DNA of 64,000 nt from Virgibacillus dokdonensis (GTDB taxonomy: Bacteria > Bacillota > Bacilli > Bacillales > Amphibacillaceae): positions 2,224,660-2,288,659 of the forward strand of contig NZ_LT745763.1 in NCBI RefSeq assembly GCF_900166595.1, in the 5' to 3' direction. Positions 19,330 through 29,295 of this stretch are shown one piece after another. The notes under the pieces were generated by a model. The model was not told the origin of the DNA, ran no database searches, and was given only the letters and a program-made list of their open reading frames with translations. Position 1 is the first letter of the stretch. Each line of letters starts with the position of its first letter. A program made the position numbers and the translations under genes.

Positions 19330-21339
19330 TTATTTTACTAGCGCATTACTATCAATAATCAAGGCTACTTCTCCATCACCGAGGATGGTAGCCCCAGAAA
19401 TAGCGAAAGTGTTCGTTAAATAATTGCCTAGCGATTTTAAGACGACTTCCTGTTGACCAATAAATGAATCTACGACAAGTCCTACCATTTTATTACCTTT
19501 CTTGACAATGACAATGGATAAGTATGAATCTTTATTTGCTTCTATCGTTTGCTTCACGTTAAATATGTCATTTAAAAATGCTAATGGCACCACTTTGCCA
19601 CGAAAATCAATTACTTTTGTATGATGTGCATGCATGACATCATCTTTATGGACAATTGCTGTTTCTATAATCGATGATAGTGGGATGGCATATTTTTCTT
19701 TCTGTAGCTCAATTAGAAGGACAGAAATAATGGATAATGTAAGCGGCAATTGAATAGAAAAGACTGTTCCTTGCCCCTCTTTAGAATCAATTGCTATTTT
19801 TCCACCTAAAGATTCAATTGTATTTTTAACAACATCTAAACCAACACCTCGGCCAGAAATATCTGATACTTGATCAGCAGTTGAAAAACCACTGGACATA
19901 ATTAATTCAAATACTTGCTGATCGGATAAAAGTTCCGCTTGTGATTCAGATAAAACTCCTTTTGAAATTGCTTTCTTTATCACTTTATCCTTGTGAATGC
20001 CTGCACCATCGTCCACAATTTCGATAAACACATGGTTACCACTATGGTAAGCTTCAAGCTTTAATGTGCCATATTCAGGTTTCCCTTTATTTATTCTTTC
20101 TTCTTTTGATTCAATACCGTGATCAATTGCATTACGAATGAGATGAACTAATGGGTCACCAATTTCATCAATTACCGTTCGATCTAATTCTGTATCAGCG
20201 CCAATAACTTCCACTTCAACTTGTTTATTTAACTCCCGAGCAACTTGTCGTATCATCCGCGGAAACCGATTAAACACTTGTTCAATTGGCACCATGCGCA
20301 TCGTCAAAATGATGGACTGAAGATCATTAGAAACACGCGACATATGTTCAACTGTATCTTGCAAATCTTTATTATCTAAGTCTGCAGCTAATTGCTCTAA
20401 TCTCCCACGGTCAACAACTAATTCTTCAAATAAATTCATTAGTACGTCTAAACGATCAATATTTACGCGAATGGTTTTATTTGCTACCCCATTCGCATGT
20501 CGTTGTTTGCTTTGTTGCCCCTTAGGTTGCGGCTGCTCTTCAGATTTTTCTACACTTTTCTCTGTTTCCTGAATCTGATCAACGTTAAAAGGAACAATGT
20601 GAACTGTTTCAATTTCAGAAACCTTTTCAATATTCGTTTGTATCGTTTCTTTTTTATACTCAGAGATAAATAATACTGTAAACGTCTGATCAAATTGTTC
20701 TTCTTCCAATTCCGTTACAGACGGCTCAGATTTAACAATTTCACCAAGCTTTTCCAAAACTTCAAACACCATAAATACACGAGCGCCTTTTAATAAACAA
20801 TTTTGGCTTAGAGCAATAGTAATTTCATAGTTTGTATATCCACGCTCTTTTGACTCTTGTAAAATAGTAAGCGCAAATTCGTCTACATTTTTCATTTGCA
20901 TGCCATTTGATTTGGCTTGCTTTAAGGTATTTAGTGGTGCACTATCTTTAGCCAATGAGTCTCCTTGCTCTAAACATTTCAATTGTTCGACAATATCCGT
21001 TACGTCTTTGCTCCCACTACCACCAGAAGCAATATCCTCTACCATTTCATGTAAATAATCAACTGCAGAAAACAAAATATCAATCATTTCTGATTGAACG
21101 TTTAGCCGTCCTTCTTTAATGGCATCAAAAACATTTTCTAACTTATGCGTGAGATTAGCTAAATCTTGGTACCCCATCGTCGCTGACATTCCTTTTAGCG
21201 TATGGGCTGCTCGGAAAATTTCTTCAATGATTGCCCTTTCCTGCGGGTTTTTCTCTAGCGCTAGTAACTGGTTGTACAAAACTTCCAAATGTTCGTTGCT
21301 CTCATCTATAAAGACAGTTAAATATCCAGAAGTATCCAA
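19330..21339 (-). CDS. cheA: Chemotaxis sensor histidine kinase CheA
   Basis: A 669-residue kinase that phosphorylates CheY and CheB. Domains: P1 Hpt (1-105) with the phosphorylated His46 in FRAAHTLKGMSATMGY; a P2-like response-regulator-binding region (about 145-245); P3 dimerisation (about 285-345); P4 ATPase with N box HLIRNAIDHGIE, G1 VDDGAGI and G2 ISGRGVGLDVV; and C-terminal P5 CheW-like domain. The start is TTG at 21339 behind GGAGGGA, giving MDTSGYL, which aligns with B. subtilis CheA. Confidence 0.97.
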   Translation of the reverse strand: MDTSGYLTVFIDESNEHLEVLYNQLLALEKNPQERAIIEEIFRAAHTLKGMSATMGYQDLANLTHKLENVFDAIKEGRLNVQSEMIDILFSAVDYLHEMVEDIASGGSGSKDVTDIVEQLKCLEQGDSLAKDSAPLNTLKQAKSNGMQMKNVDEFALTILQESKERGYTNYEITIALSQNCLLKGARVFMVFEVLEKLGEIVKSEPSVTELEEEQFDQTFTVLFISEYKKETIQTNIEKVSEIETVHIVPFNVDQIQETEKSVEKSEEQPQPKGQQSKQRHANGVANKTIRVNIDRLDVLMNLFEELVVDRGRLEQLAADLDNKDLQDTVEHMSRVSNDLQSIILTMRMVPIEQVFNRFPRMIRQVARELNKQVEVEVIGADTELDRTVIDEIGDPLVHLIRNAIDHGIESKEERINKGKPEYGTLKLEAYHSGNHVFIEIVDDGAGIHKDKVIKKAISKGVLSESQAELLSDQQVFELIMSSGFSTADQVSDISGRGVGLDVVKNTIESLGGKIAIDSKEGQGTVFSIQLPLTLSIISVLLIELQKEKYAIPLSSIIETAIVHKDDVMHAHHTKVIDFRGKVVPLAFLNDIFNVKQTIEANKDSYLSIVIVKKGNKMVGLVVDSFIGQQEVVLKSLGNYLTNTFAISGATILGDGEVALIIDSNALVK

Positions 21340-21353
21340 CTCTATCCCTCCAA

Positions 21354-22400
21354 CTAAATTAATTGAGTTATTAACCTACTTACTGCATGCAATGGGACTT
21401 GCTTATTAACCAAATTGGTAGCCATTGCCGCTTTTGGCATTCCATATACAATTGCAGTTTCCTCCGATTCTGCAATAATGTATGTGTGTTTATCATATTT
21501 TTTTAAGCTTTTAATCCCATTTGCCCCGTCATTTCCCATCCCTGTTAAAATCACCGCCATCTTGTTAACTTCTTTAAGTGGCGCGAGGGATGTAAAAAGC
21601 ATATCTACAGATGGTCTATGGCCACGTAATGGTTCTTCATCTGTTAGATCGATAAAAACGGAAGAACCCATCTGTTTTACTTTCATATGCCATCCACCTG
21701 GCGCAATATATACAACACCCCGTCGTAATCTCTCACCATGTGCCGCTTCCTTCACCACTATGTCAGATTTATAGTTCAGTCGCTCAGCTAGCGATTTTGT
21801 AAATCCGGCTGGCATATGCTGAACAATCAACACAGCAGCTGCCAAATCCTTTGGTAATTGTTCAATAATATGCTGAAGTGCTCTAGGACCACCTGTTGAA
21901 GCCCCAATGACTACGATTGTCTGCTTATACGTTCCTAACTCATTTACAGGATTCTCTACTATATTTTGCCTAACCCCCTCTTCTTGCTGACTTGGCAATT
22001 TAACCGAGGCAGCAGTAATCACTTTACGAATGATTTCTTGTTTCATAGTCTCAATATCAATTGAAATAGCACCAGAAGGCTTAGCAATAAAATCTACCGC
22101 TCCACTAGAAATAGCTTGAATGGTTTTAATCGTTGCATCTTCTGTTACACTGGACAACATAACAACAGGTATTGGATTTGTTTGCATGATGTTTTTCAAA
22201 GTCGTTATTCCATCCATTACTGGCATTTGTACGTCTAGTGTGATAACATCAGGTGAAAATTTGTTTATTTTATGTAGTCCATCTTCACCATTTCGAGCTG
22301 TAGCAACAACCTCTATCTGTGGGTCACTCGATAGCATATCTGTAAGAATTTTACGCATAAAAGCTGAATCATCAATGACAAGGACTCGAATTATATTCAT
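21354..22400 (-). CDS. cheB: Chemotaxis methylesterase/deamidase CheB
   Basis: A 348-residue response regulator-methylesterase that removes methyl groups from chemoreceptors when phosphorylated by CheA. The receiver domain (1-120) has VIDDSAFMRKIL, the phosphoacceptor aspartate in DVITLDVQMPVMDG and the KPSG lysine. The C-terminal esterase has the catalytic serine in VIGASTGGPRALQ, the histidine in VQHMPAGFT and the aspartate in LTGMGNDGANG. ATG start; it follows flhG by 6 bases. Confidence 0.97.
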   Translation of the reverse strand: MNIIRVLVIDDSAFMRKILTDMLSSDPQIEVVATARNGEDGLHKINKFSPDVITLDVQMPVMDGITTLKNIMQTNPIPVVMLSSVTEDATIKTIQAISSGAVDFIAKPSGAISIDIETMKQEIIRKVITAASVKLPSQQEEGVRQNIVENPVNELGTYKQTIVVIGASTGGPRALQHIIEQLPKDLAAAVLIVQHMPAGFTKSLAERLNYKSDIVVKEAAHGERLRRGVVYIAPGGWHMKVKQMGSSVFIDLTDEEPLRGHRPSVDMLFTSLAPLKEVNKMAVILTGMGNDGANGIKSLKKYDKHTYIIAESEETAIVYGMPKAAMATNLVNKQVPLHAVSRLITQLI

Positions 22401-22406
22401 AATCGA

Positions 22407-23285
22407 TTACCTCTCCATCCATAATCGTTTTAATTTTTGTAGAAAACTAGAACTATTTCCTTTTTCCGCTTTATATTCATCTACTTCTGTCAAGTAAGTT
22501 CGTACTAATCTCTTGGTTGCTTTACTAATTGCTGACTTTTCTTGAAAAATAATAAACGGTGTTTGGTGAATAACAGCGGCTCTGACAGTTTGATCTTCAG
22601 GTAAAGAACCTAATACATGTATATTTATTTGTAAGAATTGTTGTATAACCTTTTGAAAACGCACAAGCATGTTATGGCCTTGCATATTGGATTGCGCACG
22701 ATTCATAATGACTCGAATAGGCAACATGTTATTGTGACTTGCGATATGCTTTATCATGCTATACCCATCTGTTATAGCCGTGGGCTCAGGAGTAGTCACA
22801 AGAATGCACTCTTCTGCAGCTAAAATAAATGATAAGCTGTCATTGGTGATTCCTGCCCCCATATCAAAAAATATATAATCATAATGAATAAGCAAAGATT
22901 GATATTGCTGAAAGAAAAACTCCTTCTTCTGCGTATCTATCGCATAAATATCTGAAAACCCTGACCCTGCAGCAATATAATCTAAGTTTTCTGGACCTTG
23001 TTCAATAATTGACTGAATAGGAAGTCTACGCTGAAACATGTCAACAATTGTTCTTTCAATCTGTCTACCAAGCAATATATCAATGTTTCCCATACCTATA
23101 TCCATATCCATGATTAGAATCTTTTTTCCATGCCGCAGTAAACCTAAAGCAAAATTTAAAGTGATATTAGACTTTCCTACTCCTCCCTTGCCACTAATAA
23201 CCGCAATTGTTTTCGCTTGTTTGCTCTCTCGCATCGTTTCTAATTTGTTTCTAAGTCCTGTTGCTTGATCAGTTTTCATAAGCAT
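22407..23285 (-). CDS. flhG: Flagellar number regulator FlhG (MinD-like ATPase, YlxH)
   Basis: A 292-residue P-loop ATPase of the MinD/ParA group that works with FlhF to set flagellar number and position. The deviant Walker A is intact: VISGKGGVGKSN near residue 29. Further motifs are ILIMDMDIGMGNIDILLG and IFFDMGAG. A basic amphipathic C-terminal segment is expected for membrane binding. The start overlaps flhF by 17 bases. Confidence 0.96.
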   Translation of the reverse strand: MLMKTDQATGLRNKLETMRESKQAKTIAVISGKGGVGKSNITLNFALGLLRHGKKILIMDMDIGMGNIDILLGRQIERTIVDMFQRRLPIQSIIEQGPENLDYIAAGSGFSDIYAIDTQKKEFFFQQYQSLLIHYDYIFFDMGAGITNDSLSFILAAEECILVTTPEPTAITDGYSMIKHIASHNNMLPIRVIMNRAQSNMQGHNMLVRFQKVIQQFLQINIHVLGSLPEDQTVRAAVIHQTPFIIFQEKSAISKATKRLVRTYLTEVDEYKAEKGNSSSFLQKLKRLWMER

Positions 23286-24387
23286 GCTCCATTATGCTAG
23301 ATGACAAAAACTCAGGTGTTGGGTGTACTAAGTCATCCGGAACATCTTGCCCATTTGTTATGTAACCGACGCCGATTGATTTTTTAAAGATTATATTTAA
23401 CATGCCGCCAACTTGTCTTGTCTCATCTATTTTTGTAAAAATCACTCGAGAAATAGGTAAGGGCTCAAATTGATCATAAATGTTCAATAAGTCTTGAGAT
23501 TTAGCTGTTAACGATAAAACTAAAAACATAGTAGCTTCTTTATTTATCAATACATCTTCTTGAAGTTGTTTAATATAAGCATCTTCTCGAAAATTTCTTC
23601 CTGCTGTATCGATGAATATAGTATCATATGTTGACAATTTGTGAATGGCTTTTACCATATCATCGTTGGAATAGACAACTTCAATAGGAACAGATAAGAT
23701 ATCAGCATATGTTTTTAATTGTTCAACAGCTGCAATTCGATACGTATCTGCTGTTATAAAGGCAACATTTTTTCCATCTTTTAATTTGCTTTCAGCTGCC
23801 AGTTTAGCAATTGTAGTGGTTTTTCCCACTCCTGTTGGTCCAACAAAATAGACAAGCTTTTGATTATAGGTTAAGCCTTGAAATGGAACTGCTTGCAGTC
23901 GTTGCGTTATTTCCTCTTCCACCTTTTTTACTATTTCTTGATAGGTTGGCTGTGACTTAGCGCTATATTTTCCCATCACTGATTCTATTAAACTTTTAGC
24001 AAGTGGTTGGTTTACTTCTTGCTCTAATAAATAATGATAAGCAGATTGATAATCAAAAGGATAAGTCAATGTATGAATAGCGGATTGGTGCAATAACTTT
24101 TTAACTTGCCTTAGTTCCTGTAGTTCAGGAGAAACAACATCTGTATTTGTATTATCCTTTCTTTCTTTTATCCTCATTTCTTGCTTCGGTGATACCTGTT
24201 TTTTAGGAGCTATTGGCTGTGGGTCTTTAACAGCTACCACTTCTATCTGTGGTTTTTTAAACAAACCTAAAAATTTGCGCTTATTCACTTGTCTCGATTG
24301 AAGGATAACAGCTTCTGCTCCCAGTTCTTTTCGTATTTGTTTCATGGCCTCAGGCATTGATCCTGCCGTATATTTTTTTACTTTCAA
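23269..24387 (-). CDS. flhF: SRP-type GTPase FlhF
   Basis: A 372-residue member of the SRP GTPase family (with Ffh and FtsY) that positions flagella. The N-terminal basic B region (about 1-100) begins MKVKKYTAGSMPEAMKQIRKELG. The NG domain has G1 [18 protein letters not shown] near residue 185, ITADTYRIAAVEQL, G3 DTAGR and G4 TKIDE. Start is TTG at 24387, overlapping the flhA stop by 4 bases. Confidence 0.96.
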   Translation of the reverse strand: MKVKKYTAGSMPEAMKQIRKELGAEAVILQSRQVNKRKFLGLFKKPQIEVVAVKDPQPIAPKKQVSPKQEMRIKERKDNTNTDVVSPELQELRQVKKLLHQSAIHTLTYPFDYQSAYHYLLEQEVNQPLAKSLIESVMGKYSAKSQPTYQEIVKKVEEEITQRLQAVPFQGLTYNQKLVYFVGPTGVGKTTTIAKLAAESKLKDGKNVAFITADTYRIAAVEQLKTYADILSVPIEVVYSNDDMVKAIHKLSTYDTIFIDTAGRNFREDAYIKQLQEDVLINKEATMFLVLSLTAKSQDLLNIYDQFEPLPISRVIFTKIDETRQVGGMLNIIFKKSIGVGYITNGQDVPDDLVHPTPEFLSSSIMEHAYEN

Positions 24388-26417
24388 GCAATATTCACCA
24401 CCCCAACACTTTGTACTTGTACGTCTGGCTCTAACTCGTTATAAGATAAGACAACAACTTGTGGTAAAAAACGATCCAATAATTGTTTTACATACATCCT
24501 TACAGCCGGTGAGCATAGTAATATCGCTGTTTCTTCTTGGAGTGTTAACTTTTCCACTTCTTCTTTCATATGCTCTAGTAATTGTTGCTGCAGCTCAGGC
24601 TCCATTGATAAGAAGCTTCCATGCTCTGTTTGTTGAATGCTTTCGGCAATTGCATGTTCTGCTCTAGCTGAAAGTGTCACAACTTTCAATGAACGATCTT
24701 TATCCGTATATTGCTTTGTAATTTGGTTGGATAGCGCTTGACGAACGTACTCCGTTAGCAAATCCGTATCGTTAGTTAATTTTCCAAAATCTGCTAACGT
24801 TTCAAATATGATTGGTAAATTACGAATAGATACCTTTTCCCTCAATAATTTAGCTAGCACTTTTTGTATATCTCCCACAGCTAATGGCTCAGGAGTGACT
24901 TCTTCAACTAATGTAGGGTAGCTTTCTTTGAGATGATCAACTAATTGTTTTGTTTCTTCTCTGCCTAGCAGCATATGTGCATGACGTTTAATTACTTCTG
25001 TTAAATGAGTGGATACAACAGAAGGGGGGTCCACTACTGTATATCCAGAGAGCTCAGCTTCATCTTTCCATTCCTCACTAACCCATTTTGCTGGTAATCC
25101 GAAAGCTGGTTCTGTCGTTTCCACACCTTCAATATCATCTTCATCCATATCTGGTGCCATCGCCAAGTAATGGTCGAGTAATAACTCTCCAGAGGCAACC
25201 TCTTCACCTTTTATTTTTAAACGGTACTCATTAGGCTGTAGCTGTATGTTGTCACGAATGCGAACAACTGGAATAACAATACCGAGTTCAACTGCCAGTT
25301 GCCTACGAATCATAACAATCCGATCTAGTAAATCTCCCCCCTGATTCGTATCAGCTATAGGAATAAGCGAATAACCAAACTCAAATTCTATTGGATCCAT
25401 ATTAATTAATTGCACAACATTTTCAGGAGCTTTCATTACGTCACTCTCTGTTTCATCAACCTCTTCATCGCTTGGTTCTGTGATATCTTCGGTTTGTTTA
25501 AGTAATAGATAACCACTTAACGCTAATAATGCCGCCAAAATCGTCGTCAAGAAAAAGTTTATCGGTGTGAAACCAAGTAAAAACACAGTACCACTAGCAA
25601 TAAATAATAGCTTTGGATATTGCAATAATTGACCGGATACATCTGTACCCAAATTTCCATTCCCTGCTGTTCTGGTTACAACGATTCCAGTAGCTGTAGA
25701 AATAAGCAAAGCTGGAATTTGACTGACTAACCCATCTCCTACTGTTAAGCGCATAAACGTATTAATCGCTTCTTGAAAAGACAAATCCATTTGCACCATG
25801 CCAATAATTAAACCAAAAATAATATTAATTAAAACGATAATAATACCTGCAATGGCATCACCTTTAACAAATTTACTTGCACCATCCATGGAGCCGTGAA
25901 AATCGGCTTCTTTTTCAATTTTTTCTCGCCGCTCTTTTGCTTGTTGTTCTGAAATTAAGCCAGCATTTAAATCAGCATCTATACTCATCTGTTTTCCAGG
26001 CATCGCATCTAATGTAAAGCGCGCAGCTACTTCCGATACACGTTCAGACCCTTTCGTAATAACGAGGAATTGAATGATAACTAAAATGACAAAGACGACA
26101 AATCCAACTAACGGATTCCCCCCAATAACAAATGATCCGAATGTGGCTACAACACCACCTGCATCCGCTTCGGATAATATGGATCTAGTTGTTGAAACGT
26201 TTAATCCAAGACGAAACAGCGTCAATAGTAATAACAGAGTTGGAAATACGGAAAATTGCAACGCTTCCTGCGTATTCATAGATACTAAAATAACAATTAA
26301 CGCAAGGGAGATATTGCAAAGTATCAAAATACTTAACAACCATCCTGGTAGTGGTACAATGAGCATAATAATAATTAAAATAACGCCTAAAAGAACAGAT
26401 AGATCTCTTGCTTTCAT
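24384..26417 (-). CDS. flhA: Flagellar export gate protein FlhA
   Basis: A 677-residue membrane component of the flagellar type III export gate. The N-terminal half has about eight membrane segments and the FHIPEP-family signature region (LDAMPGKQMSIDADLNAGLIS, residues about 140-165). The C-terminal cytoplasmic half (about 325-677) docks export chaperones. Length equals B. subtilis FlhA (677). ATG start; 19 bases after flhB. Confidence 0.98.
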   Translation of the reverse strand: MKARDLSVLLGVILIIIMLIVPLPGWLLSILILCNISLALIVILVSMNTQEALQFSVFPTLLLLLTLFRLGLNVSTTRSILSEADAGGVVATFGSFVIGGNPLVGFVVFVILVIIQFLVITKGSERVSEVAARFTLDAMPGKQMSIDADLNAGLISEQQAKERREKIEKEADFHGSMDGASKFVKGDAIAGIIIVLINIIFGLIIGMVQMDLSFQEAINTFMRLTVGDGLVSQIPALLISTATGIVVTRTAGNGNLGTDVSGQLLQYPKLLFIASGTVFLLGFTPINFFLTTILAALLALSGYLLLKQTEDITEPSDEEVDETESDVMKAPENVVQLINMDPIEFEFGYSLIPIADTNQGGDLLDRIVMIRRQLAVELGIVIPVVRIRDNIQLQPNEYRLKIKGEEVASGELLLDHYLAMAPDMDEDDIEGVETTEPAFGLPAKWVSEEWKDEAELSGYTVVDPPSVVSTHLTEVIKRHAHMLLGREETKQLVDHLKESYPTLVEEVTPEPLAVGDIQKVLAKLLREKVSIRNLPIIFETLADFGKLTNDTDLLTEYVRQALSNQITKQYTDKDRSLKVVTLSARAEHAIAESIQQTEHGSFLSMEPELQQQLLEHMKEEVEKLTLQEETAILLCSPAVRMYVKQLLDRFLPQVVVLSYNELEPDVQVQSVGVVNIA

Positions 26418-26436
26418 GGGGGACTCTCCTTATTGC

Positions 26437-27516
26437 TTAAACTTTTCTCTCTAATTTATATACGTACGCCAATATTTCTGCAACCGCCTGAAAAAACGAT
26501 TCTGGTATAACGTCGCCGATATCTACAACACGATATAATGAACGAGCAAGCGGCTTATTTTCAACAGTCATGACGCTATTTTCCTTAGCTACCTGTTTAA
26601 TTCTTAGCGCTACCTCATCCACACCTTTAGCCAAAATGTACGGGGCAGCAGCTTTTTCTTCATCGTATTTAATGGCAATGGCTACATGCGTTGGATTTGT
26701 AATAATGACATCTGCGTTTGGAACTTCACTCATCATTCTTCTTGTAGCCATTTGCCTTTGACGCTCTTTTATCTTTGATTTAATAAGTGGGTCGCCTTCC
26801 ACGTTTTTAAATTCATCTTTTACATCTTGTTTTGACATTTTCATATTTTTTTCATAGTCGTAGCGTTGATATGCATAATCGAATACAGCTAAAAACACTA
26901 GAATAATAACAGCGATAATTCCCATAACGATCGTGACTTTCCCAAAGAAACCAAGTGCTGTATCAGCATTTTTAAACGCCATCATCATCATTTCATCTTT
27001 ATAAATCCAAATCACAGTAAAAGTTACTGTACCAATACTAACGATTTTTAATAGTGATTTAAGTAATTCCACAATCGCTCGCAAAGAAAAAATTCGCTTT
27101 GCCCCTTGAATAGGGTCAATCTTTTTTAAATCAAACTTCAGTGGCTCCGTTGTAAATAAAAAGCCAATTTGCAAAAAATTTGCAGCCAGTGCGCCGATAA
27201 TCACAATGATCATAATTGGCGCTAACATTTTTGCTACTTCCAGTGTAGCTCCATTGAAAACTTGTGCCACAGTAGTTTCCGTTACTTGCCAATGAATAAA
27301 CTCCGTAAATGTATGTTCATATAAAGATGTCATTTGATTCTTCATGGAACTTCCGAAAACATAAAGAACGATGAGCGCAAATAACAACAATATGGCTGTA
27401 TTAACATCTTGACTCTTAGCAACTTTTCCTTTTTTTCTTTCATCTTGACGTTTTTTCGGGGTAGCTTTTTCCGTCTTTTCACCAGCAAAATATTGTAAGT
27501 CCAGCTTTAATGACAA
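26437..27516 (-). CDS. flhB: Flagellar export switch protein FlhB
   Basis: A 359-residue membrane protein of the export gate that switches substrate specificity after self-cleavage. It begins SLKLDLQYFAGEKTEKATPKKR, has four membrane segments (about 30-210) and the autocleavage motif NPTH in ITNPTHVAIAIKYD near residue 267. I start it at TTG 27516, directly after fliR and five bases after GGGGGTGG; this register matches B. subtilis FlhB (360). Longer in-frame starts would overlap fliR without a good binding site. Confidence 0.96.
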   Translation of the reverse strand: MSLKLDLQYFAGEKTEKATPKKRQDERKKGKVAKSQDVNTAILLLFALIVLYVFGSSMKNQMTSLYEHTFTEFIHWQVTETTVAQVFNGATLEVAKMLAPIMIIVIIGALAANFLQIGFLFTTEPLKFDLKKIDPIQGAKRIFSLRAIVELLKSLLKIVSIGTVTFTVIWIYKDEMMMMAFKNADTALGFFGKVTIVMGIIAVIILVFLAVFDYAYQRYDYEKNMKMSKQDVKDEFKNVEGDPLIKSKIKERQRQMATRRMMSEVPNADVIITNPTHVAIAIKYDEEKAAAPYILAKGVDEVALRIKQVAKENSVMTVENKPLARSLYRVVDIGDVIPESFFQAVAEILAYVYKLERKV

Positions 27517-27517
27517 C

Positions 27518-28297
27518 TTATCCACCCCCGAATAAATATAGCAAACTGCGTATCGTAGCAAATAAAATTTCAAAAAGATCTTTTGCTAACACTACATATA
27601 AACTCATAAAAACCAATAATACGATAAAACTAACTAGTATTTTTAATGGTAAGCCAACAACAAACACATTTAATTGTGGAACGGTTCGAGCAATAATTCC
27701 TAACGCTACATCAACTAGGAAAAGGCAGCCTACAATTGGAATGGCAATTTGAAAAGCAATAAGAAACATCGCGTTAAAACTTTCGATAACATAGTGAACG
27801 ATCGATTCATTTTGAAATGGGACATATTGCTCTAATGGGATAAATTGATAGCTATTTACCATTCCATCTATTAAGATATGGTGTCCATTTACCGATAGTA
27901 GAAATAGTAAAGCAAAAATATAAAAATATTGACCAGTTAGCGGGCTTTGTGCTCCCGTTTGTGGATCAATAACATTGGCAATGGCAAAACCCATTTGAAA
28001 ATCAATAAAACCACCAGCGATTTGCACTGCTGACAAAATGATATATGCGATCAAACCTATAAGCAAACCAACTACAGTTTCCTTTAAGAGAAGTAAAAAA
28101 TAATGTCCATCTATCGCTATCGCAGGAGCATCAACCGCATAAAACATTAAGAAAGCAAGAAAAAAGCTTAATCCTAATTTAAACGGCCTTGGAATTGTTC
28201 GATAAGAAAATAATGGCATCGTAGCAAAAAACGCTACTACACGTACTAAAATTAGTAAAAATACAGGTAAACGATTTATATCAATAACATCTAACAT
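27518..28297 (-). CDS. fliR: Flagellar export apparatus protein FliR
   Basis: A 259-residue integral membrane protein of the export gate with about six hydrophobic segments. Conserved parts include LILVRVVAFFATMPLFSYRTIP near the start and GGFIDFQMGFAIANVIDPQTGAQSPL in the middle. It forms the core channel with FliP and FliQ. Start ATG two bases after the fliQ stop; one base before the flhB start. Confidence 0.96.
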   Translation of the reverse strand: MLDVIDINRLPVFLLILVRVVAFFATMPLFSYRTIPRPFKLGLSFFLAFLMFYAVDAPAIAIDGHYFLLLLKETVVGLLIGLIAYIILSAVQIAGGFIDFQMGFAIANVIDPQTGAQSPLTGQYFYIFALLFLLSVNGHHILIDGMVNSYQFIPLEQYVPFQNESIVHYVIESFNAMFLIAFQIAIPIVGCLFLVDVALGIIARTVPQLNVFVVGLPLKILVSFIVLLVFMSLYVVLAKDLFEILFATIRSLLYLFGGG

Positions 28298-28300
28298 TTT

Positions 28301-28570
28301 TTATCCTACAAACTGATTCATATTTTGAAATAGATTAGAAGTGAACTCAATCATTTGTGTTAACATCCAAGGCCCAAAGAAAACTAATCCTACCAATACA
28401 GCAACAATCTTAGGAATAAATGCTAACGTTTGCTCCTGTATTTGTGTTGTTGCTTGAAAAATACTGACAAGCAGTCCTACAACTAGCGCAAGTAAAAGCA
28501 GTGGGCCAGTTACTAGTAAGATGGTAAACACGCCTTTTTCTGCTAGCGTTAAAACGAATTCACTGCTCAT
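28301..28570 (-). CDS. fliQ: Flagellar export apparatus protein FliQ
   Basis: An 89-residue protein with two membrane segments (TILLVTGPLLLLALVVGLLVSIFQATTQIQEQTL and the segment after FIPKIVAVLVGLVFFG). The ATG at 28570 gives the usual length; an upstream in-frame extension to 28669 would overlap fliP and is unlikely. It is part of the FliPQR core. Confidence 0.95.
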   Translation of the reverse strand: MSSEFVLTLAEKGVFTILLVTGPLLLLALVVGLLVSIFQATTQIQEQTLAFIPKIVAVLVGLVFFGPWMLTQMIEFTSNLFQNMNQFVG

Positions 28571-28629
28571 TTTTGTGCCCCCTATCTGGTTTAAGGAATA
28601 CAGGACGGCTAACGCCCTGCACCTCCTAT

Positions 28630-29295
28630 TTAAAAGCTGTCCAGTAATGAATGAGTAATTAAATACCAACCGTCTACCAGCACAAATAGTAATATTTTAA
28701 ATGGCAATGAAATCATAACGGGAGGAAGCATCATCATCCCCATAGACATCAATACACTGGCAACAGCCATATCTATAATAAGAAAGGGAACAAAAATCAT
28801 AAACCCCATTTGAAATGCTGTTTTTAATTCGCTTATAGCAAATGCGGGAACTAAGGTTGTTAACGGTATTTCCTCGACAGCATTTGGGCGCTCTAGTTCA
28901 GCGTAATTCATAAATAAGGCTAAATCTTTTTGCCGCGTATGTTCAGCCATAAATTGCTTAATTGGTGTACTTGCTTCATCGTATGCTTCATCTAATGTCA
29001 TTTCCTCATCGAACAATGGCTGCAATGCATTATCATACACGTCATTAAATACAGGTGCCATAATGAAAAAAGTAAGAAACAGTGCAAGACCAATGAGTAC
29101 TTGATTTGGTGGCATTTGCTGTGTCGCTAATGATGTTCGAACAAACGACAGTACAATAACAATTCTTGTAAAACTCGTCATTAAAATTAAAATACTTGGC
29201 GCCAATGTTAGAACTGTTAATAATAAAACTAACTTTATGGAAGTGGACACATTTTCAGGATCAGAACTCGAGAACATATCAATAAATTCATTCAT
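28630..29295 (-). CDS. fliP: Flagellar export apparatus protein FliP
   Basis: A 221-residue membrane protein of the FliPQR export core. Signatures: MTSFTRIVIVLSFVRTSLATQQMPPNQVLIGLALFLTFFIM and AFQMGFMIFVPFLIIDMAVASVLMSMGMMMLPPVMISLPFKILLFVLVDGW. I place the start at the ATG at 29295 (MNEFIDMF), since a longer form overlaps fliO more. Length equals B. subtilis FliP (221). Confidence 0.96.
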   Translation of the reverse strand: MNEFIDMFSSSDPENVSTSIKLVLLLTVLTLAPSILILMTSFTRIVIVLSFVRTSLATQQMPPNQVLIGLALFLTFFIMAPVFNDVYDNALQPLFDEEMTLDEAYDEASTPIKQFMAEHTRQKDLALFMNYAELERPNAVEEIPLTTLVPAFAISELKTAFQMGFMIFVPFLIIDMAVASVLMSMGMMMLPPVMISLPFKILLFVLVDGWYLITHSLLDSF